From Paraburkholderia sp. BL25I1N1 (lineage in GTDB: Bacteria > Pseudomonadota > Gammaproteobacteria > Burkholderiales > Burkholderiaceae), in contig NZ_PVZB01000039.1 of the NCBI RefSeq assembly GCF_003002025.1, positions 1 through 61,071 on the forward strand: DNA of 61,071 bases. Direction: 5' to 3'. Below, in pieces: positions 26,778 through 35,467 of this stretch (within the stretch, counting starts at the first letter, position 1; each line of letters starts with the position of its first letter). Both the position numbers and the translations under genes were made by a program. Below the pieces are notes generated by a model. It had not been told where the DNA came from. It was given only the letters and a program-made list of their open reading frames with translations, and ran no database searches.

Positions 26778-28040
26778 CTAGATCTTCTGCTTGAGCGCCT
26801 CCGGCGTGACCAGCACGACGCCGTCCTCGGTACGGTAGAAGCGCTCGGCGTCGCTCACCGGATCTTCGCCGATCACCGTGCCCTCCGGTATCGCGCAGCC
26901 GCGGTCTATCACCACTTTCTGCAGCCGGCAGCTCGCGCCGACGGTAACCTGCGGCAACAAGACTGCCTCATTGATGTTACAGAATGAACTCACTTTGACA
27001 TCCGACGAAAGCACCGAGCGCGAAATCTGCGAGCCCGAGATCACGCAGCCGCCGCACACGATTAGATTATTGCCCGAGCCTTGCAGCCCCTTCATATCGC
27101 GCACGAACTTGGCGGGCGGCAACTGTTCCTGGTACGTCCAGATCGGCCAGTTGCGGTCGTAGAGATCGAGCGTCGGGATGGTGGAGGCGAGGTCGAGATT
27201 GGCGGCCCAGTAAGCGTCGATCGTGCCGACGTCGCGCCAGTACGGCTCCACGTTCGGATCCGACGACACGCACGACATGCTGAACGGATGCGCGATCGCC
27301 ATGCCTTGCGTGACCACACGCGGCAGGATGTCCTTGCCGAAGTCGTGATCGGTGTCGATGGTGGAGATGTTCTCTTCTAGCAACGAATACAGGTAATCCG
27401 CGCTGAACACGTAGATGCCCATGCTGGCCAGCGCCGTGTCCGGGCGGCCGGGAATGCAAGGCGGGTCGGCGGGCTTCTCCAGGAAGTCGGTCACGCGGCG
27501 GTTTTCGTCCACGTGCATCACGCCGAAGGCCACCGCCTCCATGCGCGGCACCTCGATACAGCCGACCGTGCAATCCGCGCCGCTCTCCTCGTGGTCGGCG
27601 ATCATGCGCGTGTAGTCCATCTTGTAGATATGGTCGCCCGCCAGCACCACCACGTATTTCGGCCGTATCGAGCGGATGATGTCGAGGTTCTGGAACACCG
27701 CGTCCGCGGTGCCGCGATACCAGTGCGCGCCTTCCACGCGTTGCTGCGCGGGCCACAAGTCGATGAATTCGCCCATCTCGCCGCGCAGAAAACTCCAGCC
27801 GCGCTGCAGATGGCGCAACAGCGAGTGAGCCTTGTATTGCGTGACCACCGCGATGCGGCGGATGCCGGAATTCAGACAGTTGGAGAGCGCGAAATCGATG
27901 ATCCGGTATTTGCCGCCGAAGTGCACCGCCGGCTTGACGCGTTTGTTGGTAAGCGGCCCGAGCCGCGTGCCCCGTCCGCCCGCAAGGACGATGGCGAGGG
28001 TGGTGCGTTGCAGATCGTTCAGCCGTGCCGGAGTGTGCAT
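26778..28040 (-). CDS. glgC: Glucose-1-phosphate adenylyltransferase
   Basis: GlgC makes ADP-glucose from glucose-1-phosphate and ATP, the committed step of glycogen synthesis. The 420-residue protein starts MHTPARLNDLQRTTLAIVLA, then GGRGTRLGPLTNKRVKPAVH (nucleotide-binding loop and allosteric region), ALSNCLNSG, VVLAGDHIYKMDY and FLEKP (glucose-phosphate site). The C-terminal left-handed beta-helix runs from about residue 300. ATG at 28040, behind a CAGGAGACAGAC ribosome-binding site, was chosen over a much longer upstream frame of low-complexity sequence. It is the first gene of glgCA. Confidence 0.96.
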   Translation of the reverse strand: MHTPARLNDLQRTTLAIVLAGGRGTRLGPLTNKRVKPAVHFGGKYRIIDFALSNCLNSGIRRIAVVTQYKAHSLLRHLQRGWSFLRGEMGEFIDLWPAQQRVEGAHWYRGTADAVFQNLDIIRSIRPKYVVVLAGDHIYKMDYTRMIADHEESGADCTVGCIEVPRMEAVAFGVMHVDENRRVTDFLEKPADPPCIPGRPDTALASMGIYVFSADYLYSLLEENISTIDTDHDFGKDILPRVVTQGMAIAHPFSMSCVSSDPNVEPYWRDVGTIDAYWAANLDLASTIPTLDLYDRNWPIWTYQEQLPPAKFVRDMKGLQGSGNNLIVCGGCVISGSQISRSVLSSDVKVSSFCNINEAVLLPQVTVGASCRLQKVVIDRGCAIPEGTVIGEDPVSDAERFYRTEDGVVLVTPEALKQKI

Positions 28041-28443
28041 GTCTGTCTCCTGATTAGTATGCCCCGGATGCGTGGGTCGCTTGTTCTCCACTGATGAATC
28101 GTGCTGCGCGCCGGCTCCGTCTTCGCGGGCCCGTCTGCTAGTTCTAGCACTGATTTGCCGCGGACGAGTAGTCTGAATTGTGCCGATGCCGCGCGAGCGC
28201 CCATCTTGCGCACGATCACCTGTTGCACCGCGGCGATCCGTGCGCCACGACACATATAAAGCGTGCGGTGCCGAGCCGCAATATGCGTGCCACGAGCGCC
28301 GTGCCGCTGTCAGCCGGCGCCGGCGGCAGCAGAGTCGGGCGGCGCGTCGTAGAATCGTGCGCTCCCGGCCGGGGTTTCGGCGATGGTCGCGCCGTGTGTT
28401 TGCCCCGCATGCCTCCCGTGCTTTCCCTTCAGAAAAAACTTCG
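28041..28443. other. Divergent intergenic region, glgC/exported hydrolase
   Basis: These 403 bp contain both promoters. A 14-bp palindrome TGCTAG-TT-CTAGCA lies at 28136-28149, about 100 bp upstream of glgC, and could be an operator. The remainder is GC-rich and shows no further structure. Confidence 0.45.
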
Positions 28444-29577
28444 ATGAGTTTTCGCCGCCTGTCCTTGCTCGCCACGTTGAGCGTTTGTGCACTAGCCGCC
28501 GCTTCCGCGCCCGCCGTTTTTGCGGCTTCCGCCGCCACGCCTGCGAGTGCCGCCGCGTCCGCGGGCGTCGACGCGGGGAGTCCGGGCAGCCCCACCGCTT
28601 CAGCCGCCACGAGCGTCGCGGGCGATACCGGCCCGGCGTACGGACCCGAGTTGCAGGGCTTCAACTATCCGGCGCCGGTCAACCAGTACGACTTCACCTC
28701 GCAAGGGGTGGCGCTGCATATGGCGTACATGGATATCAAGCCGGCCAAGGCGAACGGCCGCACAGCGGTGCTGCTGCACGGCAAGAACTTCTGCGCGGCG
28801 ACGTGGGACGCGACCATTCATCGGCTGAGCGACGCCGGCTATCGCGTGATCGCGCCGGACCAGATCGGCTTTTGCAAGTCGAGCAAGCCCGAGCACTATC
28901 AGTACAGTTTTCAACAGCTCGCGCGCAATACGCATGCGTTGCTGGAATCGCTCGGCGTGACCGACGCGACGGTGATCGGGCATTCCACCGGCGGCATGCT
29001 GGCGATCCGCTACGCGCTGATGTATCCGCGCGAGACCCAGCAACTGGTGCTGGTCAATCCGATCGGTCTGGAAGACTGGAAGGCGAAGGGCGTGCCCTCG
29101 TTGTCAGTGGATCAGTGGTACGAGCGCGAGTTGAAGACAACCGCCGAAAGCATTCGCCGCTACGAGCAGTCGACTTATTACGTGGGGCAGTGGCGGGCCA
29201 ACTACGAACCGTGGGTGCAGATGTTGGCGGGTATGTATCGCGGTCCGGGCAAGCAGATCGTCGCGTGGAATTCCGCGTTGCTATACGACATGATCTATAC
29301 GCAGCCGGTGGTGTATGAGCTAGGGCAGTTGAGCATGCCGACGCTGTTGCTGATCGGCCAGAAGGACACCACGGCGATCGGCAAGGACGCTGCGCCTCCC
29401 GACGTACGCGCGAAAATCGGCCATTACCCGGAACTCGGCAAAGCCGCCGCCAAGGCAATTCCGCACGCGACGCTAGTCGAATTCGCCGGACTGGGGCATG
29501 CGCCGCAGATGCAGGATCCGCAGGCGTTTCATCAAGCACTGCTGGACGGTCTCGCGGCGGTGCCGGCGAACCATTGA
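28444..29577 (+). CDS. Exported alpha/beta hydrolase
   Basis: The 377-residue protein has a signal peptide (MSFRRLSLLATLSVCALAAA, then SAPAVFA) and an Ala/Ser-rich linker to about residue 60. An alpha/beta-hydrolase fold follows: oxyanion region LLHGKNFCAATWD, nucleophile elbow VIGHSTGGM (Ser), Asp in LLIGQKDTTA and His in FAGLGHAPQMQ. The triad is complete. It resembles lactonase/haloperoxidase-like esterases; substrate unknown. ATG at 28444 begins the signal peptide; the upstream frame is Arg-rich and not coding. It is convergent with the LLM oxidoreductase. Confidence 0.88.
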   Translation: MSFRRLSLLATLSVCALAAASAPAVFAASAATPASAAASAGVDAGSPGSPTASAATSVAGDTGPAYGPELQGFNYPAPVNQYDFTSQGVALHMAYMDIKPAKANGRTAVLLHGKNFCAATWDATIHRLSDAGYRVIAPDQIGFCKSSKPEHYQYSFQQLARNTHALLESLGVTDATVIGHSTGGMLAIRYALMYPRETQQLVLVNPIGLEDWKAKGVPSLSVDQWYERELKTTAESIRRYEQSTYYVGQWRANYEPWVQMLAGMYRGPGKQIVAWNSALLYDMIYTQPVVYELGQLSMPTLLLIGQKDTTAIGKDAAPPDVRAKIGHYPELGKAAAKAIPHATLVEFAGLGHAPQMQDPQAFHQALLDGLAAVPANH

Positions 29578-29664
29578 ATTGATGACGCGGTCGAGTCGCG
29601 CCGATCGACAAACAAGGGCTGCCACCGGCTACCCTTTTTGCATTCGTCGACGAAGTTACCGGTC

Positions 29665-30660
29665 TTATTTGCCGCCCGCCAACTCCTCACGCACTTGCGC
29701 GCCGATCTCGAATGAGCGCAGTCGCGCCTTGTGATCGTAGATCTGCGCGGTGAGCATCAACTCATCCGCACCGGTTTGCTCGATGATCGACTTCAAGCCT
29801 TCGCGCACCGTATCGCGATCGCCCAGCGCCGTGCAGGCGAGCGAGTGCGCCACGCCGTTCAATTCCATCTCCGACGCCTCGAGCCGTTCGACCGGCGGTT
29901 GCAACTGACCCGGCGTGCCGCGTCGCAGATTGATGAACTGCTGCTGCAGCGAGGTGAAAAGACGCTGCGCTTCTTCATTCGTATCCGCAGCGAACAGATT
30001 CACGCCGACCATCGCATGTGGTTTATCGAGCGTAGCCGACGGACGGAATTGCGAGCGATAGACCTGCAACGCCGTGAGCATGTAATCCGGCGCGAAATGC
30101 GAAGCGAAGGCGAACGGCAGACCGAGCGCCGCCGCGAGTTGCGCGCTGAAGAGCGACGAACCGAGCAGCCACAGCGGCACGTTCAGGCCCGCGCCCGGCA
30201 CGGCGCGAATGCGCTGCCCCGGCACGGGGTCGGCGAAATAACGCTGCAATTCGACCACGTCGTCAGGGAACGAATCCGCGCTGTTTTGCAAGTCGCGGCG
30301 CAACGCGCGCGCAGTGCTCTGATCGGTGCCGGGCGCGCGGCCGAGGCCCAGGTCGATACGGTCGGGATAGAGCGACGCGAGCGTGCCGAACTGTTCGGCG
30401 ATGACGAGCGGCGCATGGTTCGGCAGCATGATGCCGCCCGAGCCGACGCGGATCGTTTTCGTACCGCCCGCGACATAGCCGATCACCACCGCAGTCGCGG
30501 CGCTCGCAATGCCCGTCATGTTGTGATGTTCCGCGAGCCAGAAGCGGCGATAGTTCCAGTTTTCCGCGTGCTGGGCGAGGTCGAGCGTATTCCTGAACGC
30601 GTCAGCCGGCGTGGCGCCTGCGGTGACCGGCGAAAGGTCGAGGACCGAGAAGGGGATCAT
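29665..30660 (-). CDS. LLM-class flavin-dependent oxidoreductase
   Basis: The 331-residue luciferase-like TIM-barrel protein starts MIPFSVLDLSPVTAGATPAD, typical of the YhbW/MsnO8 group. RFWLAEHHNMTGIASAATAV, VGSGGIMLPNHAPLVIAEQF and RIDLGLGRAPGTDQ are family signatures. It should use reduced flavin and oxygen to oxidise a small substrate, which is unknown. ATG at 30660 is the conserved start; the upstream in-frame stretch is rejected. It is divergent from the dioxygenase remnant/rhodanese locus. Confidence 0.92.
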   Translation of the reverse strand: MIPFSVLDLSPVTAGATPADAFRNTLDLAQHAENWNYRRFWLAEHHNMTGIASAATAVVIGYVAGGTKTIRVGSGGIMLPNHAPLVIAEQFGTLASLYPDRIDLGLGRAPGTDQSTARALRRDLQNSADSFPDDVVELQRYFADPVPGQRIRAVPGAGLNVPLWLLGSSLFSAQLAAALGLPFAFASHFAPDYMLTALQVYRSQFRPSATLDKPHAMVGVNLFAADTNEEAQRLFTSLQQQFINLRRGTPGQLQPPVERLEASEMELNGVAHSLACTALGDRDTVREGLKSIIEQTGADELMLTAQIYDHKARLRSFEIGAQVREELAGGK

Positions 30661-31006
30661 TGTCTGTTCACTTGTTGTTTCCGGCGCTGTCGCGCGATGG
30701 GGCATTCTCGCAAAGCCTGCGCTTTTCTGCTGACGGCGTCGCGATGTCCACGTTCGTGAAAGGGGGTTTGCTTGCGCAGGCGTGGGAAGGGCGAAACGCC
30801 GAACCGGAATCGCTTAGGCGTTACATAAAACCCGCATCGCAGCGCGAGCGAGCAGCAGGTGGCCGATATCTTCGCGCGTGGCGACGTGATCGAAGGGCGT
30901 GCCGATGTGTCGCACTGTTGTTGACCGACACCTTCAACGCCGCACTCGCTCATGGTGCGTGAGCGCCGTCAATCAGCGCCATCCAAACCTGTCTTCTCAA
31001 CTATCG
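30661..31006. other. Intergenic region upstream of the dioxygenase remnant
   Basis: These 346 bp hold no gene I can support on either strand. They should contain the promoter that once served, and may still serve, the cysteine dioxygenase-rhodanese operon, as well as that of the divergent LLM oxidoreductase. Confidence 0.45.
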
Positions 31007-31418
31007 ATGACCCAGGCCCTGAGGCCCGACCGCTTGCGCGCGTTCGCCGGCCGGATTGCGTTGCTTGTCGCGATCACACCGTGCGGAGCCTGATGCGCGT
31101 GCCGCGTGCCGCGTGGCGCGGAAATTGCGCAGCATCACCGTACCGCCGAAGACGGCACGCTGCAAAAAACGGCGCAGCCAGGCGGCTCGACACCGGCGCC
31201 GTGGATGCGGTGTCGCCTTGCATCGGCGATATTCATCGTGTGAGCGACGCTTTTAGTGACCGTACGTTGATCAGCATTCACGTGTACGGTGCAAATATCG
31301 GTGCGGTGACACGGTCCGTCTATCCGGGCGGTGCGCCCGCAAGCCTCCTATCTCCGGCTACGCGAACGACGTGTTGCCGAACATCTGGAATGTGGCAAAG
31401 GAGTCCTTCATCTCATGA
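31007..31418 (+). pseudogene. Decayed cysteine dioxygenase gene
   Basis: Three pieces of a bacterial cysteine dioxygenase (cupin; oxidises cysteine thiol to sulfinate) can be read in different frames. The start is MTQALRPDRLRAFAGRIALL. A middle piece has CRDHTVRSLMRV, where functional enzymes have HDHTVWGLxGV, then RLDTGAVDAVSPCIGDIHRV and SIHVYGANIGAVTRSVYP. The last piece, ISGYANDVLPNIWNVAKESF, ends at a TGA overlapping the rhodanese ATG (ATGA). About 412 bp remain against about 600 expected: roughly 60 residues are deleted around the metal-binding region, one metal-binding His is changed to Arg, and at least two frameshifts are present. It cannot make an active enzyme. Confidence 0.8.
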
Positions 31419-33016
31419 GTTTCGTTCAGGCATTTCGTACCCGATCATTCGAAGACGTGCGCCGCACACTGCTCGATCGCGAGGAAATCGCGCTCGTGGA
31501 CGTGCGCGAGGAAGATCCGCACGCGCGCAGTCATCCGCTGTTTGCCGCCAATTTGCCGCTGTCGCGGCTCGAACTCGACGCGCCCGTACGCTTGCCGCGC
31601 CAGGCCGTGCCGATCGTCTTATTCGACTCCGGCGAAGGACTCGCCGAACGTGCCGCGCGGCGTCTGGGCGAGTTGGGCTATACCGACGTCGCCTTGCTCG
31701 AAGGCGGTTTGCAAGGCTGGCGCGAGGCCGGCGGCGAGCTGTTCCAGGACGTCAACGTGCCGAGCAAGGCGTTCGGCGAACTGGTGGAAAGCGTGCGGCA
31801 TACGCCGTCGCTCACGGCACCGCAGGTGCAGGCGCTGCTCGATCAGGAAGCGGACTTGGTGGTGCTCGACGCGCGCCCGTTCGACGAATATCAAACCATG
31901 AATATTCCCGGCAGCATCAGCGTGCCTGGCGCGGAGTTGGTGCTGCGCGCGCGTCAGCTTGCGCCGAATCCGGCGACGCGGATCATCGTCAATTGCGCGG
32001 GGCGCACGCGCAGCATCATCGGTGCGCAGTCGCTGATCAACGCGGGCCTGCCGAATCCGGTCGCGGCGCTGCGCAATGGCACGATCGGCTGGACGCTGGC
32101 CGGCCAGGCGCTGGCGCACGGCAGTTCGCGCCGCTTCGAGCCGATTGCCGACGATCAACTGCGTCTGGCTGCTGCCGATTCCGCACGCGCCGTGGCGGAT
32201 CGAGCGAGAGTGGGCCGCACGTCACGCGACGAAGCACGCCGCTGGGCCGGCGAAGCGGTACGCACCGTATATCGCTTCGACGTGCGCACGCCGGAAGAAT
32301 ACGAAGCGGGCCACGTGCCCGGGTTTCGCAGCGCGCCGGGCGGCCAGCTCGTGCAGGAAACCGACATGTTCGCGCCGGTGCGCGGCGCGCGCGTGATCCT
32401 CGCGGACAATGACGGCGTGCGCGCGAACATGACCGCGTCGTGGCTCGCGCAAATGAACGTCGAGGTGTATGTCGTCGATGGTTTGATGGCCGCGGACTTC
32501 GGCGAGAAGGGTGCGGCGCCCGCGGTCCGCCATGCGCCCACGCCGCCCGACGCCGATGAGCTCACGCCGGCCGGCTTGGTGACGCTGCTGCAATCGCGCG
32601 GCACCGCCGTGCTCGATTTCACCAGCAGCGCGAACTATGTGAAGCGTCATATTCCCGGTGCGTGGTTCGTGATTCGCAGCGAACTCGAGAAGGCGCTGCA
32701 CAAGCTGCCGGATGCGCAGCGGTATGTGGTCACCTGCGGCAGCAGCCAGCTCGCGCGCTTCGCCGCGCCCGACGTTGCGGCATTGACCGGCAAACCGGTG
32801 CAGGTGCTGAGCGGCGGCACCGCGGCGTGGATCGAAGCGGGCTTGCCGGTCGAGAGCGGCGAGACACGCATGGCGTCGGCGCGCATCGATCGTTACCGGC
32901 GGCCTTATGAGGGCACCGACAACGCGCGCGAAGCGATGAACGCGTATCTGGAATGGGAGTATGGTCTCGTCGCGCAACTCGCACGCGACGGCACGCATGG
33001 GTTTCGCGTGATCTGA
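31415..33016 (+). CDS. Four-domain rhodanese-like sulfurtransferase
   Basis: The 533-residue protein has four rhodanese domains, at about 8-108, 125-235, 262-365 and 380-500. Domains 2 (IIVNCAGRTRS, Cys194) and 4 (YVVTCGSSQLARF, Cys441) keep the active-site Cys. Domains 1 (LFDSGEGLAE, Asp71) and 3 (LADNDGVRANM, Asp331) have Asp instead. Rhodaneses move sulfane sulfur between donors and thiols or cyanide; the arrangement of two live and two dead domains repeats as a pair, so an internal duplication is likely. AAAGGAG lies 11 nt before the ATG. Its ATG overlaps the stop of the decayed cysteine dioxygenase, which shows a former operon for cysteine-sulfur oxidation. Confidence 0.92.
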   Translation: MSFVQAFRTRSFEDVRRTLLDREEIALVDVREEDPHARSHPLFAANLPLSRLELDAPVRLPRQAVPIVLFDSGEGLAERAARRLGELGYTDVALLEGGLQGWREAGGELFQDVNVPSKAFGELVESVRHTPSLTAPQVQALLDQEADLVVLDARPFDEYQTMNIPGSISVPGAELVLRARQLAPNPATRIIVNCAGRTRSIIGAQSLINAGLPNPVAALRNGTIGWTLAGQALAHGSSRRFEPIADDQLRLAAADSARAVADRARVGRTSRDEARRWAGEAVRTVYRFDVRTPEEYEAGHVPGFRSAPGGQLVQETDMFAPVRGARVILADNDGVRANMTASWLAQMNVEVYVVDGLMAADFGEKGAAPAVRHAPTPPDADELTPAGLVTLLQSRGTAVLDFTSSANYVKRHIPGAWFVIRSELEKALHKLPDAQRYVVTCGSSQLARFAAPDVAALTGKPVQVLSGGTAAWIEAGLPVESGETRMASARIDRYRRPYEGTDNAREAMNAYLEWEYGLVAQLARDGTHGFRVI

Positions 33017-33451
33017 GCGCGTCAGGCCACGCGCGGCGCGCGTGCTTGCCTGAACCGCCGCGCGTGAGCGCGTCGCGCCGCGCAGGAAAATCTCGCATAT
33101 TTGCTTTGCAGAATAACGCGTTTGTCTTATACAAAGGCCTGCCTTATCGTCGATGGGAAATCCACTCGTTGCCACGACGTACGCGCTGCCCATGACCACC
33201 TCCCGTTTTTGTTTCGCAATCCGATCTGTTCTGAAGCGCGCGTTGTTCGCAACGCCCGGCATTGCGGCGCTCGCAGCGTCGGCCTTGCTGTGCGCGCGGA
33301 TCCAGACGCCGCAGAATGACTCGGTGCTGCAGCTGGTGGGATACGCTGCCTTGGCGTCGATTTCGCGCGCTTGAAACGCGCCGTCGAAAGGTGCTGAGAA
33401 CCTCGCGGCCCAACGCAAATCATCTGCCGATTTGGTGTAAACGCGCTCTCG
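33017..33451. other. Gap downstream of the rhodanese gene
   Basis: A frame at 33192-33374 would encode a 60-residue hydrophobic peptide (MTTSRFCFAIRSVLKRALFA...), but it lacks a ribosome-binding site and known relatives, so it is left unannotated. No terminator for the rhodanese gene was found. The remainder is featureless. Confidence 0.4.
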
Positions 33452-33475
33452 TCTAAACCCGCCAATGCGTTTAGA
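33452..33475. promoter_or_regulatory. Palindrome upstream of the candidate RNA
   Basis: TCTAAAC-N10-GTTTAGA is a perfect 7-bp inverted repeat. Its right arm runs into TAGATT (33472-33477), a possible -10 element. It looks like an operator placed over the promoter of the structured element that follows. Confidence 0.5.
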
Positions 33476-33480
33476 TTAGT

Positions 33481-33708
33481 CACACTTGGAAGGCTTATCG
33501 AGGGACCAGGGCGGCCAATCAAGCAGCGGTTTGCCATTCCGGCGATGGCGCAAGGTGAGCAGCCAAGGTTGCTCACCGCTTCGTCCGGAACCAGACCGCT
33601 GCGCGTCGTCCGCGGTGCTTCGTTGTCAGGCGGCCGAAACGGCCGCTTCCATTTTCCGGTTGACCGTATCGACCGACCCGGCGACGCTTTGCACAGCGTC
33701 GCCTTTTT
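33481..33708 (+). ncRNA. Candidate structured non-coding RNA (about 225 nt)
   Basis: No reading frame here looks coding, but the stretch folds into nested long-range helices: GCAGCGGT with ACCGCTGC, inside it TTCCGG with CCGGAA, and at the tip GGTGAGCA-N8-TGCTCACC. An outer ACC(agg)GCGG helix pairs with CCGCGGT. Then come a CGGCCG-AAA-CGGCCG hairpin and an intrinsic terminator. A long imperfect hairpin with internal loops followed by a terminator resembles the architecture of 6S RNA, but no sequence signature allows that name. It could also be a leader of the lipoprotein gene at 33910 ending in an attenuator. Ends are approximate. Confidence 0.5.
33680..33708 (+). terminator. Strong intrinsic terminator ending the candidate RNA
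   Basis: The perfect 9-bp stem GGCGACGCT/AGCGTCGCC has a 6-nt loop and is followed by five T. It lies 664 bp after the rhodanese stop and 200 bp before the next gene, so it most simply ends a transcript that starts near 33480. Confidence 0.85.
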
Positions 33709-33909
33709 GCTTGTGGCGACGGTTTTTAACGTGCTTCGCCGCGTCAGCACCCGCCATCGCCGCCTCTTGCCTCCGCCATCGTGTACGACGGCGCACACCG
33801 CCTCGCCGCGCTCGCTCGCGGTTTTCCTCGTGCGCGGTTATCCTGTAGCAGACACTACACAACGGGATGCGCGCCTTCGCGGCCCGCGTCCGTACAGGAA
33901 AAACTCGCT

Positions 33910-34461
33910 GTGAGCCTCAAACTGCTGACTGTCGCCATGCTGGCCGCGTGCGTCGCGTTGACCGGTTGCGACGACCAATCGAGCGACCGCGCCGTGCAAA
34001 AACTCAAGGAATTCTTCAACGCCGTCAAACCGGATGCGTTGCTGCTCAAGGACATGACGCCGGGCGTCACGACCGAAGCGCAAATCCGCGACCAGATGGG
34101 CGAGCCCGAAACCGAGCGCACGTTCACGGACGGTTCCAAACGCTTCGAATATCCGCGCGGCCCGCAAGGCCTGAATACGTACATGGTCGACATCGATCGC
34201 GACGGCAAATTGCAGGCGATCACCCAAGTGCTGACGGCGGCCAACTTCGCGAAAATCCGCATGGGCATGAGCGAGGACGAAGTGCGCCGGCTGCTCGGCA
34301 AGCCCGGTCAGGTGGCGGTGTTTCCGCTCAAACCGGAAACCGTCTGGAGCTGGAAGTGGCGCGAAGGCGGCGTGACCGAAGAAGGCATTTTCAACGTGCA
34401 TTTCGACCAGTATCAGAAGGTGTACACGACATCGCGCTCGGACGTGATCCGAGGACGGTAG
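33910..34461 (+). CDS. BamE/SmpA-like lipoprotein
   Basis: The 183-residue protein has a lipoprotein signal (SLKLLTVAMLAACVALTGCD, lipobox LTGC). Two SmpA/OmlA (BamE-like) repeats follow: MTPGVTTEAQIRDQMGEPE and IRMGMSEDEVRRLLGKPGQV. BamE itself is smaller and has one such domain; this duplicated version is a common Burkholderia lipoprotein whose role is not established. Start is GTG at 33910, directly at the signal peptide. The gene precedes the patatin gene by 28 bp and is probably co-transcribed with it. Confidence 0.85.
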   Translation: MSLKLLTVAMLAACVALTGCDDQSSDRAVQKLKEFFNAVKPDALLLKDMTPGVTTEAQIRDQMGEPETERTFTDGSKRFEYPRGPQGLNTYMVDIDRDGKLQAITQVLTAANFAKIRMGMSEDEVRRLLGKPGQVAVFPLKPETVWSWKWREGGVTEEGIFNVHFDQYQKVYTTSRSDVIRGR

Positions 34462-34489
34462 ACGTGAAAAGACACAAGCGGGGAAGAAG

Positions 34490-35443
34490 ATGATTCGTCG
34501 ACGTCGATACAGCCGGATCGGGCTGGTGTTAGGGGGCGGCGCCGCGCGCGGCTGGGCGCATATCGGCGCGATTCGCGCGCTGCACGATGCGGGCATCAAG
34601 CCCGATGTGATCTGCGGCACGTCGATCGGTGCGCTGGTCGGCGCGGTGTACGCGAACGGCGACCTCGACTGGCTCGAGGAGTGGGTCTCGCGGCTCACGT
34701 GGCAGACGGTGGTGCGCCTGCTCGACCTGCGGCTCTCGGGCGGCCTGCTCGGCGGGCGCAAAGTGATCCAGCTCTTCGCCGACAAATTCAACGGCCGCTC
34801 GATCGCGCAACTGAACATGCCGTTCGCGGCCGTCGCCACCGAACTCGATTCGGGCCGCGAGAGCTGGCTGCAGGACGGCAGCGTGGTCGACGCGGTGCGC
34901 GCCTCGATTGCGATTCCCGGCATTTTCACGCCGGTGTGGCACAACGGCGTCTGGCTGGTGGACGGCGGCCTGAGCAATCCTGTGCCGGTTTCGGTGGCGC
35001 GGGGCATGCGCGCGGACTGCGTGATCGCCGTCGATCTGAACAACGACATTCTGAATGGCCGCGATTTCGGCGGCGCGGTGGTCGATACGCCCGCCATCGA
35101 TCCGACGGCGCCGCCACCGCTCGCGCTGCGCCGCAACGGCAAACCCTGGCCGAAGTGGCTCGCGCCCGCCGACGCACGCACCACCGACGACGTGCGCGTG
35201 CCGCCCGCGCCGAGCGCCCGCGTGCCGTCCATGCTGAGTTCGATCGCGCAGAGCATCGACATCATGCAGGTGCGGATTACGCGTAGCCGGCTCGCGGGCG
35301 AGCCGGCGGATATCCTTATCCAGCCGCGCCTGGGCGGCATGGGGATTTTCGACTTTCACCGCGCGGCGCCGGCCATCGAGGAAGGGCGCGCCGCGGTCGA
35401 ATATATGCTGCCGGCCATCCGCGCGAGGCTGGGGATCGATTAG
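34490..35443 (+). CDS. Patatin-like phospholipase
   Basis: The 317-residue serine hydrolase has the patatin oxyanion loop RIGLVLGGGAARGWAHIGAI, the nucleophile motif GTSIG (Ser of the Ser-Asp dyad) and the catalytic Asp in VWLVDGGLSNPVPV. No signal peptide is present, so it is probably cytosolic or peripherally membrane bound, like RssA/YchK proteins. A Pro/Ala-rich insert (DPTAPPPLALRR...) lies at about 205-250. Lipid acyl-hydrolase activity is expected; the substrate is unknown. It is convergent with hipA, with a 24-bp gap. Confidence 0.92.
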   Translation: MIRRRRYSRIGLVLGGGAARGWAHIGAIRALHDAGIKPDVICGTSIGALVGAVYANGDLDWLEEWVSRLTWQTVVRLLDLRLSGGLLGGRKVIQLFADKFNGRSIAQLNMPFAAVATELDSGRESWLQDGSVVDAVRASIAIPGIFTPVWHNGVWLVDGGLSNPVPVSVARGMRADCVIAVDLNNDILNGRDFGGAVVDTPAIDPTAPPPLALRRNGKPWPKWLAPADARTTDDVRVPPAPSARVPSMLSSIAQSIDIMQVRITRSRLAGEPADILIQPRLGGMGIFDFHRAAPAIEEGRAAVEYMLPAIRARLGID

Positions 35444-35467
35444 GGAGATGCGGCGCCGTGGCCGAGT

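Noticed and set aside
33192..33374. A possible 60-residue hydrophobic peptide
   Set aside because: No ribosome-binding site and no supporting context; the composition could arise by chance at this GC content.
33490..33560. Resemblance of CTTATCGAGGGACCAGG to the start of a SAM-I riboswitch
   Set aside because: Only a short stretch is similar; the other conserved blocks are absent and the neighbouring genes are not methionine genes.
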